A stretch of DNA of 64,000 bases. It comes from Glaciecola sp049650345 (GTDB taxonomy: Bacteria > Pseudomonadota > Gammaproteobacteria > Enterobacterales > Alteromonadaceae). The notes under the pieces were generated by a model that worked only from the letters and a program-made list of their open reading frames with translations, was not told where the DNA came from and searched no databases. Position 1 is the stretch's first letter; each line of letters opens with the position of its first letter. The position numbers were made by a program, and so were the translations under genes. Shown here in pieces: positions 1-9,816 of this stretch. Location: NCBI GenBank assembly GCA_049650345.1, contig JBARZY010000084.1, positions 62,001 through 126,000 on the forward strand. Direction: 5' to 3'.

Positions 1-1104
1 CTTATTTTGTAATTCGCGTATATTGCCAGGCCAAGGGTGGTTTAGCATGGCATTAATCGCATCTTCGCTAAATCCTTTTACCTTTGACTGGTATTCTTCT
101 TTGTACATGTTTAAAAACGTTTTGGCGAGCAATACAACATCATCGTCGCGGTCTTTCAGCGGCGGAATTGTGATGCTAATTTCACCTACTCGATAGAACA
201 AATCTTCTCTGAATGTTTGTTCTTTTACCATGCTATGTAAATCGCGATGGGTAGCACATATTACCCGTACATCAACAGGAATTTCGCTGCGCCCGCCTAC
301 TCGCTCAATTACTCGCTCTTGTAGAAAGCGCAACATTTTTGCCTGTAAACCAATAGGCATGTCGCCAATTTCATCTAAAAACAAGGTGCCTTTTTGGGCC
401 GTTTCAATTTTTCCTACACTGGTTTTGTTAGCACCAGTAAATGCACCTTTTTCATACCCAAACAATTCACTTTCAAGCAAATTTTCTGGAATAGAAGCAC
501 AGTTTATGGCAATGAAAGGCTTGTCTTTACGATGACTATGCTCGTGAATACTGCGCGCAAACACTTCTTTACCGGTTCCGCTTTCGCCCAATAACAGCGT
601 ACTTATATCTGTTTGCGCAATTTTTTCGGCTTTTCGGCTGGCGCCCAAAATAGCGTCGCTATTGCCTACAATTCTGCCCATGCTGATGGTACTTTTGCCT
701 AGCATGCGGTTTTCATATTCCAAGGCCGCTAGATTCAATGCGCGTTCAATTAACAGGTTTATAATATCGCTGTCGATAGGCTTTTGGTAAAAGTCATAAG
801 CGCCCAATTTAACTGCCTCAAGCGCAATATCTTTTTCATTGTTGCCCGTTACCACAATCACTTTGGTATGCGGTGCTAAGGATAATATTTCTTGCAGTGC
901 CAACAAACCTTCTGATGCATTTGCAGGGTCAGGGGGTAAGCCTAAATCAAGCGTCACTACACTGGGTTCATTCCTGCGTAACTGTGCTATTGCAGATGGA
1001 CGGTCGGCGGCAAATGACACATCAAAATCAGTAAGCGCCCATTTTAATTGTTTTTGAATACCTAGATCGTCATCTACAACAAGGATTTTTCCCTTTTTAC
1101 TCAT
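1..1104 (-). CDS. prsR: PrsR-like sigma-54 response regulator (partial, C-terminus cut by window edge)
   Basis: Response regulator that activates sigma-54 promoters; the relative PrsR controls exopolysaccharide/PEP-CTERM genes. Reading the minus strand gives MSKKGKILVVDDD at the start (receiver domain, with the phospho-acceptor in VVTLDLGLPPDP), then a central AAA+ domain with Walker A GESGTGKE and the sigma-54 contact motif ESELFGYEKGAFTGA, then DVRVICATHRDL and HPWPGNIRELQN close to the edge. The C-terminal HTH lies outside the window. The start ATG overlaps the prsK stop by four bases (ATGA), which implies translational coupling to the kinase. Family placement as PrsR rests on the receiver sequence and on the neighbouring PrsK-type kinase. 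Confidence 0.9.
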   Translation of the reverse strand, partial: MSKKGKILVVDDDLGIQKQLKWALTDFDVSFAADRPSAIAQLRRNEPSVVTLDLGLPPDPANASEGLLALQEILSLAPHTKVIVVTGNNEKDIALEAVKLGAYDFYQKPIDSDIINLLIERALNLAALEYENRMLGKSTISMGRIVGNSDAILGASRKAEKIAQTDISTLLLGESGTGKEVFARSIHEHSHRKDKPFIAINCASIPENLLESELFGYEKGAFTGANKTSVGKIETAQKGTLFLDEIGDMPIGLQAKMLRFLQERVIERVGGRSEIPVDVRVICATHRDLHSMVKEQTFREDLFYRVGEISITIPPLKDRDDDVVLLAKTFLNMYKEEYQSKVKGFSEDAINAMLNHPWPGNIRELQNK

Positions 1105-3146
1105 ACGTTTCCATCATCCTGTACTAGAGGAATAAATACAGAAAAACAAGTTCCTGCCCCTTCCTCACTTTCTACTAGTAGGTTGCCGCCAATACCCTGC
1201 AAAAATGTTTTTGCATCGTAAGCACCAACACCCATACCTGCATTGCCTTTGGTGGTTTCAAACGGTTTAAATAACTTGTTATCAATGAACAAACGGCTCA
1301 TACCAACACCAGTATCGGTGATTTTAACAATAATATGAGTGTCATTACTGCTAATGTCTAAGTTAACCGAGCCATCGTCAGCAGTAGCCTGCTGCGCATT
1401 GTCGATTAAATGATACATCACGTTAGCCAATTTGTCTGAATCAATTACGGTGTAAAATGCTGTGGTAGTTGTTAATACCGGGATTGGCAATATGCCGGCA
1501 CATTTGCTAGAAATAAGCGTATCGAGTAATTCAGTCACATTAGTATTTTGTTTAGTGGCGCCCGAATCGGCCGACTTGTCCATTAATTGCTTTAACATTT
1601 TATCCATACGAGCTTTGGTATGCTCTAGGGTTTCAAACGTATCGTCTATAAACTCAGGATTGTTTTTATGCTGTTTAGCATTTGCAAGTAGCAAATTAAT
1701 TTGTGCAAGTACGTTTTTTAAATCGTGTACCACAAATGCTGACATACGGTTAAAGGCAGCAAACTGGGCATTTTCAGTTAATGCTTGAGCGCTTTCTGCC
1801 TGAAATAAGAAATTTCCGGTTTGTTCCGTAACCGCAATAAGGTAATCTCGAATTTCCCAATTCAAGCTTCGCTTTTGCGCACCCGCTGCATTTAATAATA
1901 CCATGCCCCATAATTCGTTTTGTTTATATATAGGCACAATAAGCTGATAAGGAAATGCTGCAATCATTTTATTTCGAATCGATAGGTCATTGTACAATTG
2001 CGGCTTCACACGCATTTCGTCTACATCAATAATCCACGATTTGTGCTGGAAATAGCTAACTAAAGCGGCATAGTCGGCACTTACATTTGCAGCGATACCG
2101 GTAGTAGCATTATTTATGGTAGCAACGTCTACACAATATTGCCCTTGTAGTTTCACCAATAATCCTTGCTCGTACTTAATGCTTTTAGCCCAGCCCTGCA
2201 AGGCTATTTCGTATACCTGAGATAAGCTTTTGTTTTCCGTAGATAAGGTTTGCGTGAGTGCCAACCATTCAACTCGGTAATCAAACTGATTGGCATAGAA
2301 GTTTTTACTGATAAATATTTTTAGTTTGGTGCGAAACTCATTAGACGCAAACAAACTAAATAGCAACACGATAGCCACAAGAAACAATACGATTTGTACG
2401 GGAGCGCCCCACTCACCGCCAAAATAATTGACTAAATAACCCAACATAGCCATTACCATTAGGTAAGAGCCTGATAAAATTAACAAGGTGCTATGCAGTA
2501 CTACTTCACGAGAAACAAATATTTCAATGCCCCACGTTTGTATGCGTCTAATTGCAAGAACTAAGAACGGGAGCAATATAATATACACATAGCCTCTAGC
2601 CACAAAAAACGTCCAGTCTACGGCATTGATCATGGCGGCGTTTGCATATGTAAAAAAGTCAAACGTAGTCAGTGCACCCAGATAGATAATAAGCGGCTTA
2701 TATGCCCATTTTTGCTCACCAGATTGACGAAATACTTGTTCAAGCACCACCAATATTTGTACAGTGACTAAGGTAACCAATAAATATTGTAGCGATGGCG
2801 ATACAATAGGCACAAACGCCACAAGCACAGAAATACTGGGGAAAACTAACATCATGTAGGTGTGTGGACGACGTATAAGCTCAAACAGCTGTGTTGTGTT
2901 GTGCTGTAAGCAGGCACTTAAAAACAATGCCCAAATCCACATTCTTATACTGTCTAATTGCGTGTACTGGCGCATCTCATACACCCAATTAACCAAATCT
3001 AGGTGTGCTAAGGCCCACGCAAATGTTACTACCGTTGCACTTAGCAACAAATTTTTTGTGAGGCTTTTTTTCCTAACGGTTAGCAACAAAAAAATCAGTA
3101 GCAAATAACCAAATGCAGTAACGCCGTAGCCAGTATTAAATAGCAA
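1101..3146 (-). CDS. prsK: PrsK-like membrane histidine kinase of the XrtA/PEP-CTERM system
   Basis: Sensor kinase of 681 residues. About eight hydrophobic segments fill residues 1-265, followed by a GAF-like region (about 285-450) and a kinase core with H-box FVVHDLKNVLAQ (H474), N-box YHLIDNAQQA (N583), G1 ITDTGVGM and a G2-like GMGVGAYDAK. The many-helix N-terminus followed by GAF and HisKA/HATPase is the PrsK arrangement, and the next gene is a PrsR-type regulator with a 4-base overlap. The gene begins five bases after the stop of the KAS III-like gene, so all three are probably one transcript. No exosortase or PEP-CTERM protein is visible here; these could lie beyond the left edge or elsewhere. 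Confidence 0.9.
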   Translation of the reverse strand: MLFNTGYGVTAFGYLLLIFLLLTVRKKSLTKNLLLSATVVTFAWALAHLDLVNWVYEMRQYTQLDSIRMWIWALFLSACLQHNTTQLFELIRRPHTYMMLVFPSISVLVAFVPIVSPSLQYLLVTLVTVQILVVLEQVFRQSGEQKWAYKPLIIYLGALTTFDFFTYANAAMINAVDWTFFVARGYVYIILLPFLVLAIRRIQTWGIEIFVSREVVLHSTLLILSGSYLMVMAMLGYLVNYFGGEWGAPVQIVLFLVAIVLLFSLFASNEFRTKLKIFISKNFYANQFDYRVEWLALTQTLSTENKSLSQVYEIALQGWAKSIKYEQGLLVKLQGQYCVDVATINNATTGIAANVSADYAALVSYFQHKSWIIDVDEMRVKPQLYNDLSIRNKMIAAFPYQLIVPIYKQNELWGMVLLNAAGAQKRSLNWEIRDYLIAVTEQTGNFLFQAESAQALTENAQFAAFNRMSAFVVHDLKNVLAQINLLLANAKQHKNNPEFIDDTFETLEHTKARMDKMLKQLMDKSADSGATKQNTNVTELLDTLISSKCAGILPIPVLTTTTAFYTVIDSDKLANVMYHLIDNAQQATADDGSVNLDISSNDTHIIVKITDTGVGMSRLFIDNKLFKPFETTKGNAGMGVGAYDAKTFLQGIGGNLLVESEEGAGTCFSVFIPLVQDDGNV

Positions 3147-3151
3147 GTGAA

Positions 3152-4273
3152 CTACCTTTTTTGAATCAACAAACTACCAATTGAATAACCCGCCCCAAAT
3201 GAACACAATATACCATAGTCACCCGCTTTTAAGTCTTGGTTATGTAGATGAAACGCGATAACCGAGCCTGCTGATGCCGTATTTGCATATTCATCAAGTA
3301 CTACAGGCGCTTCATCAACAGTGGCTTCACGCCCAAGCAGGCGCTTAGAAATTAAAGTATTCATATTAATATTCGCTTGGTGTAACCACCAGCGTCTTAA
3401 ATCAGTTGGCGTAAGCTCATGCTTGGCTAAATGTTCGGTAATGTGCTGCGCGGCAAGCGGACAAACTTCTTTGAATACTCTGCGCCCTTCTTGGTGAAAC
3501 AGTTTATCGGGCGCATAGGGGTCAACATCAGTTGCATGAGTAATATAGCCAAAGTTTGAACGAATAGTATTTGAAAACTGCGTCAGCGCTTTTGTACTCA
3601 ATACGTTATAAGCGTGCTCGCTGGTAACGGTTTCAGCGGTTTCTAATACAGTAGCTGTTGCCACGTCGCCAAAAATAAAGTGGCTATCACGGTCTTTATA
3701 ATTTACCTGCGGTGAAACTAACTCAGGATTAATGACCAATACGGCTCTGGCATTGCCGGCGGCAATCATTTCATATGCGCGGTGCATACCAAAGGTAGCA
3801 GCAGAGCATGCTACAAGCATGTCAAAACCAAAACCTTTAATACCTAATTCTTCTTGTACTTCAATTGCTATTGCTGGATAAGAACGTTGCGTGTACGCAC
3901 AAGACACGATTACGGCATCAATATCTTCCGGCTTTTTATTGGCTGCGGCTAAGGCTTTTTTAGCGGCATAAATGGCAATTTCAGCCTGCTGAGATAATTC
4001 GTCATCACCGCGCTGTTCAATTATGGGCCGCATTCTATGAATATCAAGCACACCCTCTTTAGCGTAAATATAACGACGCTTAATACCCGACGCTTTTTCA
4101 ACAAACTCTGCGCTTGAATGCGGTAATGCTGTCACACTTCCATCTGCAATATCGTTGGCATGTTGTTCGTTAAAGTGATCGGCGTAAGCATTGTAAGACG
4201 CGATAAGTTCCTCATTTGTAATACTGTGAGGAGGCGTCCACAAACCTGAACCGCTTAATACCACTTGCTGCAT
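3152..4273 (-). CDS. Beta-ketoacyl-ACP synthase III family protein (FabH-like, long form)
   Basis: Thiolase-fold condensing enzyme of 373 residues. The KAS III triad is visible: Cys156 in LVACSAATFG, His298 in WLHQANIN and Asn331 in YANTASAGS. FabH proteins are usually about 320 residues; the extra length is mostly an insertion near residues 25-60. The start was placed at MQQVVLSGSG because AGGAAT lies seven bases upstream; a longer reading upstream has no homologous look. The gene sits five bases ahead of prsK, suggesting co-transcription. Whether it starts fatty acid synthesis or makes a specialised acyl product cannot be told from the sequence. Confidence 0.88.
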   Translation of the reverse strand: MQQVVLSGSGLWTPPHSITNEELIASYNAYADHFNEQHANDIADGSVTALPHSSAEFVEKASGIKRRYIYAKEGVLDIHRMRPIIEQRGDDELSQQAEIAIYAAKKALAAANKKPEDIDAVIVSCAYTQRSYPAIAIEVQEELGIKGFGFDMLVACSAATFGMHRAYEMIAAGNARAVLVINPELVSPQVNYKDRDSHFIFGDVATATVLETAETVTSEHAYNVLSTKALTQFSNTIRSNFGYITHATDVDPYAPDKLFHQEGRRVFKEVCPLAAQHITEHLAKHELTPTDLRRWWLHQANINMNTLISKRLLGREATVDEAPVVLDEYANTASAGSVIAFHLHNQDLKAGDYGILCSFGAGYSIGSLLIQKR

Positions 4274-4355
4274 AAATATTCCTATAAATTTTATTGTGCG
4301 TGGCGCTGGTGTTTTCTTCATCAAGAATAAAGAAAGTAAGCAGCGCAAACTTTTC

Positions 4356-5891
4356 CTAAATGGTAGTCTTTACCTGAACAGGGTTCAAGTTGCTTTGTGA
4401 ATTAGGCCAAGTAATAACAAATCGATTTCCAGTTGTATAAGTGTGATCGTATTCTACCGTGCCATTATAACTACCGAGTATTTCGCGAGCTAAACTTAAT
4501 CCTAAACCATGTGCCGAATCTTCTTGATACTCATGGGTGCTATAAAATAAGCGAAACATTTGAGACTGAACCTCTGCGCTTATATTTGCGCCATTGTCAG
4601 TAACAGTTATAACTTGCCCTTGAGGACTGCGTTTTGCATCAATGCTAAGTTGCGGCGCTGATTTTGTATTATGCGTCACAGCATTATCAACTAATGCTGA
4701 TAACACTTTCTGAAACGCAGTAAATGGCAACGTTATCGCTTTATCTGCAACAATGGCTTTGACATTGTGCTGCAAGGCGGCAAGGGTATCAGATACACAG
4801 CTGGATAAATTAATACTAACAGAGGTTTGTTTATCGCGCCCTGCAAAACAATAGTCGTGTAACGATGCCAAGAGTTTACATACCCGTTTTGCACGAATAT
4901 TCAGTTGCGCTAAATTGTCGTTAATTTCTTCATTCTCTAAAAACGCAACATCGTCTTGCAACCACTTGATGAGTTTGAGCATACTGTTGGCAGGGGCACG
5001 AACGTCTGATGCAAGCATATTAGCCACTTCGTCTAAATCGACATTTTTTGCTTGTAGCATCCTTATTAGCTCATATTGCTCGGTCAAGTTATAGCTAATA
5101 CCAAGAATATAATCGCCACCCGTGCGCGTGGTAAAACGTGTTTTTGTGGTCTCCAGCACGCGGCGCTCGCCGGAGAGAAAGTTAATAGTTTCAATGACTT
5201 TGTTTACGCCATCAGCAAACGCTTTTTTATCGTTCTCTAAAAATACCTTGCGCTGCTGCTCATCATCGTCTTCAACGGTAGTAAAACCAATAACGCTATC
5301 TTGTGCTTCGGGTGGATAAAATGACAAAAATGTCTCGTTTGCATAAACGATTCGAGCATCAATATCTTTGGCAAAGATAGCATAGTCTTGAGTGTCTGCA
5401 ATGAGTTCTTGAAATTCTTCTCGGTCTTGATTTAGGCGCTTATACTTTTGTGCGATTAAGCGGTCTATGATGCTTTGCTGAAACAACTTCGCCACAGCTG
5501 GAACACTCGATATATCGGGTTTTAGCTTGTCTCCATACAATACAATGCAACCATCAACACCATGCTTTAAGTCGCTTAAATACAATAACACGCAACAATC
5601 AATGGTACCGGCTAAACAATTGCGTTTTATCTTTGCTAAATAATCGTTATTGCATTGTTCGTTATACACCTGAATATTTGACTGTAATTTTTGAGCAATG
5701 TCATCTTCGTGAATAAGGTCGTCAAACATGACGCTGTTATCACTTAATTCTTGGGCGTTATACCCTAGTATGTTGCTAATATTGTTGCTTGCAGTGTGAA
5801 TCGGCTCCCCCGTTAAAGCACTTGTTTCCACTACGCATACCGACGAGCTTTGTAACACGCTATTTAACAGTTTGTTGTCGGTGTTGCTCAT
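4356..5891 (-). CDS. PAS-domain sensor kinase-like protein lacking the phospho-acceptor histidine
   Basis: Soluble protein of 511 residues with two PAS-like regions (about 10-125 and 160-275), a dimerisation helix and a HATPase domain. In the H-box the usual ASHDLRAP reads LASDVRAP, so the histidine position is Ser295 (codon TCA at 5009-5007). The N-box LVDNAVTHN (N403) and the G2 box GLGLSLA are kept, but G1 reads VTDNGANI with Asn436 in place of the second glycine. Six cysteines fall in the first 115 residues (19, 80, 92, 99, 100, 115). It starts 25 bases after oxyR. It may be a pseudokinase or allosteric partner rather than an autophosphorylating kinase; that is inference. Confidence 0.85.
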   Translation of the reverse strand: MSNTDNKLLNSVLQSSSVCVVETSALTGEPIHTASNNISNILGYNAQELSDNSVMFDDLIHEDDIAQKLQSNIQVYNEQCNNDYLAKIKRNCLAGTIDCCVLLYLSDLKHGVDGCIVLYGDKLKPDISSVPAVAKLFQQSIIDRLIAQKYKRLNQDREEFQELIADTQDYAIFAKDIDARIVYANETFLSFYPPEAQDSVIGFTTVEDDDEQQRKVFLENDKKAFADGVNKVIETINFLSGERRVLETTKTRFTTRTGGDYILGISYNLTEQYELIRMLQAKNVDLDEVANMLASDVRAPANSMLKLIKWLQDDVAFLENEEINDNLAQLNIRAKRVCKLLASLHDYCFAGRDKQTSVSINLSSCVSDTLAALQHNVKAIVADKAITLPFTAFQKVLSALVDNAVTHNTKSAPQLSIDAKRSPQGQVITVTDNGANISAEVQSQMFRLFYSTHEYQEDSAHGLGLSLAREILGSYNGTVEYDHTYTTGNRFVITWPNSQSNLNPVQVKTTI

Positions 5892-5916
5892 GCTGGCTTA
5901 ATTACCTTTTCGTCTG

Positions 5917-6831
5917 TTATAGCGGTTTAGGTATGGGGAGTAATTCTGAAATAATTTGACCCACATACCTAAATAATTGCATGCGAGTAGTGCCCATTCG
6001 CCAAACTAAGCCAATTTCTCGAAAAGCGGCATTATCGGGGGGTAAAGCAACCACATCAGTACCGCGTAAAATGCCTTTGTGCAAGGCCATGGCGGGCACA
6101 AAAGTGTAGCCCATTTTGCTATTCACTAACGATACCAGAGTGTGTAAGCTGTTTGCCGTTAACGAACTCACCTGCGACTTATGTGCTAATGAGCATGCCG
6201 CAACTGCATGTTCAGTTAAACAATGTTCTTTTTGCAGTAAAAATATGCTGTTGTGGGGCAATAAGTCAATATCGACCTCTTGCGGTAACTCTGCGGCTTT
6301 GTCTTTGTGTGCAATAAGATGAAACGGATCTTTCCCCAACACCAGTTGTTTGCATCCTGGTGTTTTCATGGGTAAAGCCAATAATAATGCGTCAAGCTCA
6401 CCATCAGACAACTTAGCGGTAAGGTTGTCAGTAGTATCTTCCAATAATTTAAGTTCTAAATTTGGCAGCGCACTTTGAATAGCATTAATGAGTGGCTCAA
6501 AAATAAACGGCGCAATAGTGGGGATCACGCCCAATTTTAATGAGCCTGTTTGCCAATTGCCTGAAGATTCAGCAAACGCCATCCAGTCTTGAGTTTGTTG
6601 CAACAGTAATTTACTTCGTTCAACAAGCGCCTCACCAAAGTCGGTAAACACAAATGTTTTGTGCTCACGCTCAAGCAACTGCTGGCCAAGTGTTTCTTCT
6701 AGGTTTTGTATTGCCGCGCTTAGAGTAGATTGACTAACGTTGCACTTTTGTGCGGCACGCAAAAAGTGCTGCTCTTTGTGCAGCACAGTTAAATAATGTA
6801 GGTGTTTTAAATTTGGTAAACGCAAGGACAA
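5917..6831 (-). CDS. oxyR: Hydrogen peroxide-inducible LysR-type activator OxyR
   Basis: LysR-family transcription factor of 304 residues, close to the 305 of E. coli OxyR. The N-terminal HTH covers about residues 5-65 (AAQKCNVSQSTLSAAIQNLEE). The effector domain carries the redox pair as EHCLTEHAVAAC, Cys204 and Cys213, with the same nine-residue separation as Cys199/Cys208 of E. coli OxyR, which form the peroxide-sensing disulfide. Start is TTG at 6831; a second in-frame TTG at 6825 is possible, and no strong ribosome site decides. The gene is 25 bases ahead of the His-less sensor gene, so the two are probably co-transcribed. Confidence 0.93.
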   Translation of the reverse strand: MSLRLPNLKHLHYLTVLHKEQHFLRAAQKCNVSQSTLSAAIQNLEETLGQQLLEREHKTFVFTDFGEALVERSKLLLQQTQDWMAFAESSGNWQTGSLKLGVIPTIAPFIFEPLINAIQSALPNLELKLLEDTTDNLTAKLSDGELDALLLALPMKTPGCKQLVLGKDPFHLIAHKDKAAELPQEVDIDLLPHNSIFLLQKEHCLTEHAVAACSLAHKSQVSSLTANSLHTLVSLVNSKMGYTFVPAMALHKGILRGTDVVALPPDNAAFREIGLVWRMGTTRMQLFRYVGQIISELLPIPKPL

Positions 6832-6866
6832 TCACTATTAGTTAACAATAACAGAGTAATAGCATA

Positions 6867-8159
6867 CTACACGCCAAAAATCAGCCTCAACAAGTAGAAG
6901 AATACGATAGAGAAGAACGCACCTGCTGGTAAGGTGATTACCCAAGAGGTAACGATGCTTTTGATAGTTTTTGCATTTAGCGCTGAAATACCCTGCGCAA
7001 GCCCTACACCTAACACAGCTCCCACAAGGGTTTGTGTAGTGGAAATAGGTAAGCCGGTACCTGAAGCAATTAGTACCGTAGTCGCGGCAGCGAGCTCTGC
7101 GGCAAAACCACGGCTAGGCGTTAAATGCGTGATGCCCTGGCCAATGGTTTTCATTACGCGATGACCAAATAATGCTAAGCCCATTACAATGCCGAAGCCA
7201 CCAAGTGGTAATATCCACCAAGCGAGTGGTGAACTGGCTGCAATATCGCCTTCATTTGACACAACGCTGACAACCGCTGCCAACGGCCCAATGGCGTTAG
7301 CAACATCATTTGAACCGTGAGCGAACGCCATGCAACACGCCGTTAATACCATCAGTACCGCAAATACGCGTTCGACGCTGATGTTTTGTTGCTCTAGACT
7401 GATAGTGTCAATAGCGCCTTGCGAGTGCAGCATTTTCCGACTGAGCTTGCGCACAGTAAACATGCCCACTATTGCAGTTAATACACCAATACCAATCGCA
7501 AGCAGAATACCTTCCCAAAATGGCAAGCCCAAGCCAACATGCTTCAGGCCCTTTTTAATGGTAACTAGCGACATAATGAAACCCGCCAAGCCCATATATA
7601 AAGGAATATATTTAACAGCAGCCAACAATGGATGACGGCGGTCTAGTATGAGTTTTTTGGCGCTTAAGAATATGCCTACAGCAATGAGGCCAGAAATAGC
7701 AGGCGTAACAATCCAACTGCCTACAATGCCGCCAATTTTCGCCCATTCAACTGCTTCGGCACTTACGCCCACAGCGGTAAAACCCACAATTGCACCCACT
7801 ATTGAATGCGTAGTAGAAACCGGCCATCCTTTATAGGATGCAATCACTAGCCACAAACCCGCGGCAAACAGTGATGAAATCATACCTAGCACTAAGAGTT
7901 CAGGAATATGGGTAAAATAATCGGCGTCAATAATCCCTTTGCGAATAGTTGCAGTGACTTCGCCACCGGCCAAATATGCGCCCGCAAACTCAAATACCAT
8001 TGCAATAAGGATAGCTTGTTTTAAGGTAATCGCTTTAGCACCAACCGAGGTGCCCATCGCGTTGGCTACATCATTGGCGCCAATGCCCCAGGCCATAATA
8101 AATCCGACCACAGCGGCAAGCACTATGAGTATCAGGCCATAACTTTGTATTAAATCCAT
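6867..8159 (-). CDS. pit: PiT-family low-affinity inorganic phosphate transporter
   Basis: Inner-membrane phosphate:cation symporter of the PHO4/PiT family, 430 residues with about ten membrane segments. The two family signature repeats are visible: GIGANDVANAMGTSVG near residues 26-41 and HGSNDVANAIGPLAAV in the second half. A long non-helical loop of the kind seen in PitA between the halves is short here. It lies 121 bases downstream of phoU on the same strand, an arrangement common in bacteria where a PhoU-like protein modulates Pit. Confidence 0.93.
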   Translation of the reverse strand: MDLIQSYGLILIVLAAVVGFIMAWGIGANDVANAMGTSVGAKAITLKQAILIAMVFEFAGAYLAGGEVTATIRKGIIDADYFTHIPELLVLGMISSLFAAGLWLVIASYKGWPVSTTHSIVGAIVGFTAVGVSAEAVEWAKIGGIVGSWIVTPAISGLIAVGIFLSAKKLILDRRHPLLAAVKYIPLYMGLAGFIMSLVTIKKGLKHVGLGLPFWEGILLAIGIGVLTAIVGMFTVRKLSRKMLHSQGAIDTISLEQQNISVERVFAVLMVLTACCMAFAHGSNDVANAIGPLAAVVSVVSNEGDIAASSPLAWWILPLGGFGIVMGLALFGHRVMKTIGQGITHLTPSRGFAAELAAATTVLIASGTGLPISTTQTLVGAVLGVGLAQGISALNAKTIKSIVTSWVITLPAGAFFSIVFFYLLRLIFGV

Positions 8160-8280
8160 GAGAAAAAGAAAAAACTATCCGCTTAGAAATTAAGGTGCGA
8201 ATATAAAGGCAAATACAGCAAACCGCAACCTTAAAACTCAGATACCTAAAAATGCCTGCAAAAAGACAACAAGCGAGCGC

Positions 8281-8994
8281 TTATTTTAACAAGCGCTTAA
8301 CTGTTTTCTTCATACCTGCGCTGCCAAATTCGCGCCCATATGTTAAGTAGATTACATATTCACAAATATTTTTGCATCTATCGCCAATGCGTTCAAAGGC
8401 TCGTATAGCCCAAAGCACATCCATCCATAACGTAACATCATCAGGGTTTTGGCGTATTTCTGAGGCGGTATGCTCAAGTACTTTTTTATAAACCCTATCA
8501 ATTTCTGCATCTTGTTGATGCGCAATCACTGCAGCTTTATCGTCTTGACGGGCAAAGGCATCAAAGGTTGCGCGCATCATGCCAATATTCCGGTTCCCAA
8601 TATCCATCATACCCGCCAGTACCAGTTCAGATGCAGGAATTTGATTTTTTGTGACTAATTTAGCCACCCGCGCAATTTCATCGCCCATGCGCTCTAAATC
8701 AGTGGCCGTTTTTGACACCGTCATAACCAAACGCAGATCGCCAGCAGTAGGGTTTCGCTTGGCAATAATACGCATACATTCTTGTTCTACCTGCGACTCC
8801 ATCGAGTCCACCCTACTGTCATTCAATGCCACCCGCTCGGCCAAACTGGGTGCATTTTCCTTTAGCGCTACCAAGGTGTTTAGCAATTGTTGTTCAATCA
8901 CGCCGCCCATGGTTAACACCGAGTGCTTTAAACTTTCAAGCTCTTGATTGTATTTCGCTGAAATATGCGTATTTAGTTGTATTTGACGGCGCAC
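8281..8994 (-). CDS. phoU: Phosphate signalling protein PhoU
   Basis: Cytoplasmic all-helical regulator of 237 residues with two PhoU three-helix repeats. Conserved acidic metal-site stretches appear in both halves: TDLERMGDEIARV and RAFERIGDRCKNICEY. The start is GTG at 8994 with AGGAA eight bases upstream. It follows pstB by 15 bases, so it is the last gene of a pstC-pstA-pstB-phoU operon, as in many gammaproteobacteria. It is expected to damp Pst activity and PhoR signalling when phosphate is plentiful; phoB and phoR are not in this window. Confidence 0.95.
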   Translation of the reverse strand: MRRQIQLNTHISAKYNQELESLKHSVLTMGGVIEQQLLNTLVALKENAPSLAERVALNDSRVDSMESQVEQECMRIIAKRNPTAGDLRLVMTVSKTATDLERMGDEIARVAKLVTKNQIPASELVLAGMMDIGNRNIGMMRATFDAFARQDDKAAVIAHQQDAEIDRVYKKVLEHTASEIRQNPDDVTLWMDVLWAIRAFERIGDRCKNICEYVIYLTYGREFGSAGMKKTVKRLLK

Positions 8995-9009
8995 AATAAT
9001 ATTCCTATG

Positions 9010-9816
9010 TTATCCATATCGACCAGTAATATAGTCTTCCGTTTGTTGCTTGTTGGGCATCGTAAATAATGAATCACTGTCGGAATACTCTATCAGCTCA
9101 CCCTTGTGTAAAAATGCTGCATAATCTGACACGCGGGCGGCTTGTTGCATATTATGGGTAACAATTACCACTGTGCACTGCTTTTTAAGCTCTACAATTA
9201 ATTCTTCAATATACAAAGTGGTGAGTGGGTCTAGTGCAGAGGTGGGTTCATCAAGCAACAAAATACGGGGTTCTAGAGCTAAGGCTCTCGCAATCATCAA
9301 ACGCTGTTGTTGGCCACCAGACAAGGTTAATGCAGATTCGAATAAGCGGTCTCGTACTTCATCCCATAAAGCTGCGCGCTTCAATGCTTTCTCCACGCTG
9401 TCATCAAGCACTCGACGGTTGGTTTCGCCTTGAATACGCAAGCCAAAACAAACGTTGTCGTAAATGCCCATCGGGAAGGGATTAGGACGCTGAAATACCA
9501 TGCCAATTTGGGTGCGTAATCGCGACACTTGCTCACGTTTATTGTAAATATTGCGATCGTCAATCCACACTTCTCCACTCACTTCGTGGCTGCTGATAAA
9601 CTCGTTCATTCTGTTAAAACTATTCAGCAAGGTAGTTTTACCACAACCGCTTTGCCCAATAAGGGCGGTAATTTTATTTTTAGGAATACGAATGCTGATA
9701 TCGTTCAACACTGATTTATTATTTAATTTAACGCTCAAATTTTTTACGTCAATACTGGTTAAAGACGCCGAAAACTCTTCTACAGCTAATACTTCTCGTT
9801 CGAATAGCTTAAACAT
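9010..9816 (-). CDS. pstB: Phosphate ABC transporter ATPase PstB
   Basis: ATP-binding subunit of the high-affinity phosphate importer, 268 residues. Walker A GQSGCGKTT is at 54-62, the ABC signature LSGGQQQR at 165-172, and Walker B ILLLDE at 185-190 followed by PTSALDP. The motif QRPNPFPMGIYDN after the Q-loop is characteristic of PstB. Its ATG lies inside the end of pstA (8-base overlap), consistent with coupled translation. Confidence 0.97.
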   Translation of the reverse strand: MFKLFEREVLAVEEFSASLTSIDVKNLSVKLNNKSVLNDISIRIPKNKITALIGQSGCGKTTLLNSFNRMNEFISSHEVSGEVWIDDRNIYNKREQVSRLRTQIGMVFQRPNPFPMGIYDNVCFGLRIQGETNRRVLDDSVEKALKRAALWDEVRDRLFESALTLSGGQQQRLMIARALALEPRILLLDEPTSALDPLTTLYIEELIVELKKQCTVVIVTHNMQQAARVSDYAAFLHKGELIEYSDSDSLFTMPNKQQTEDYITGRYG

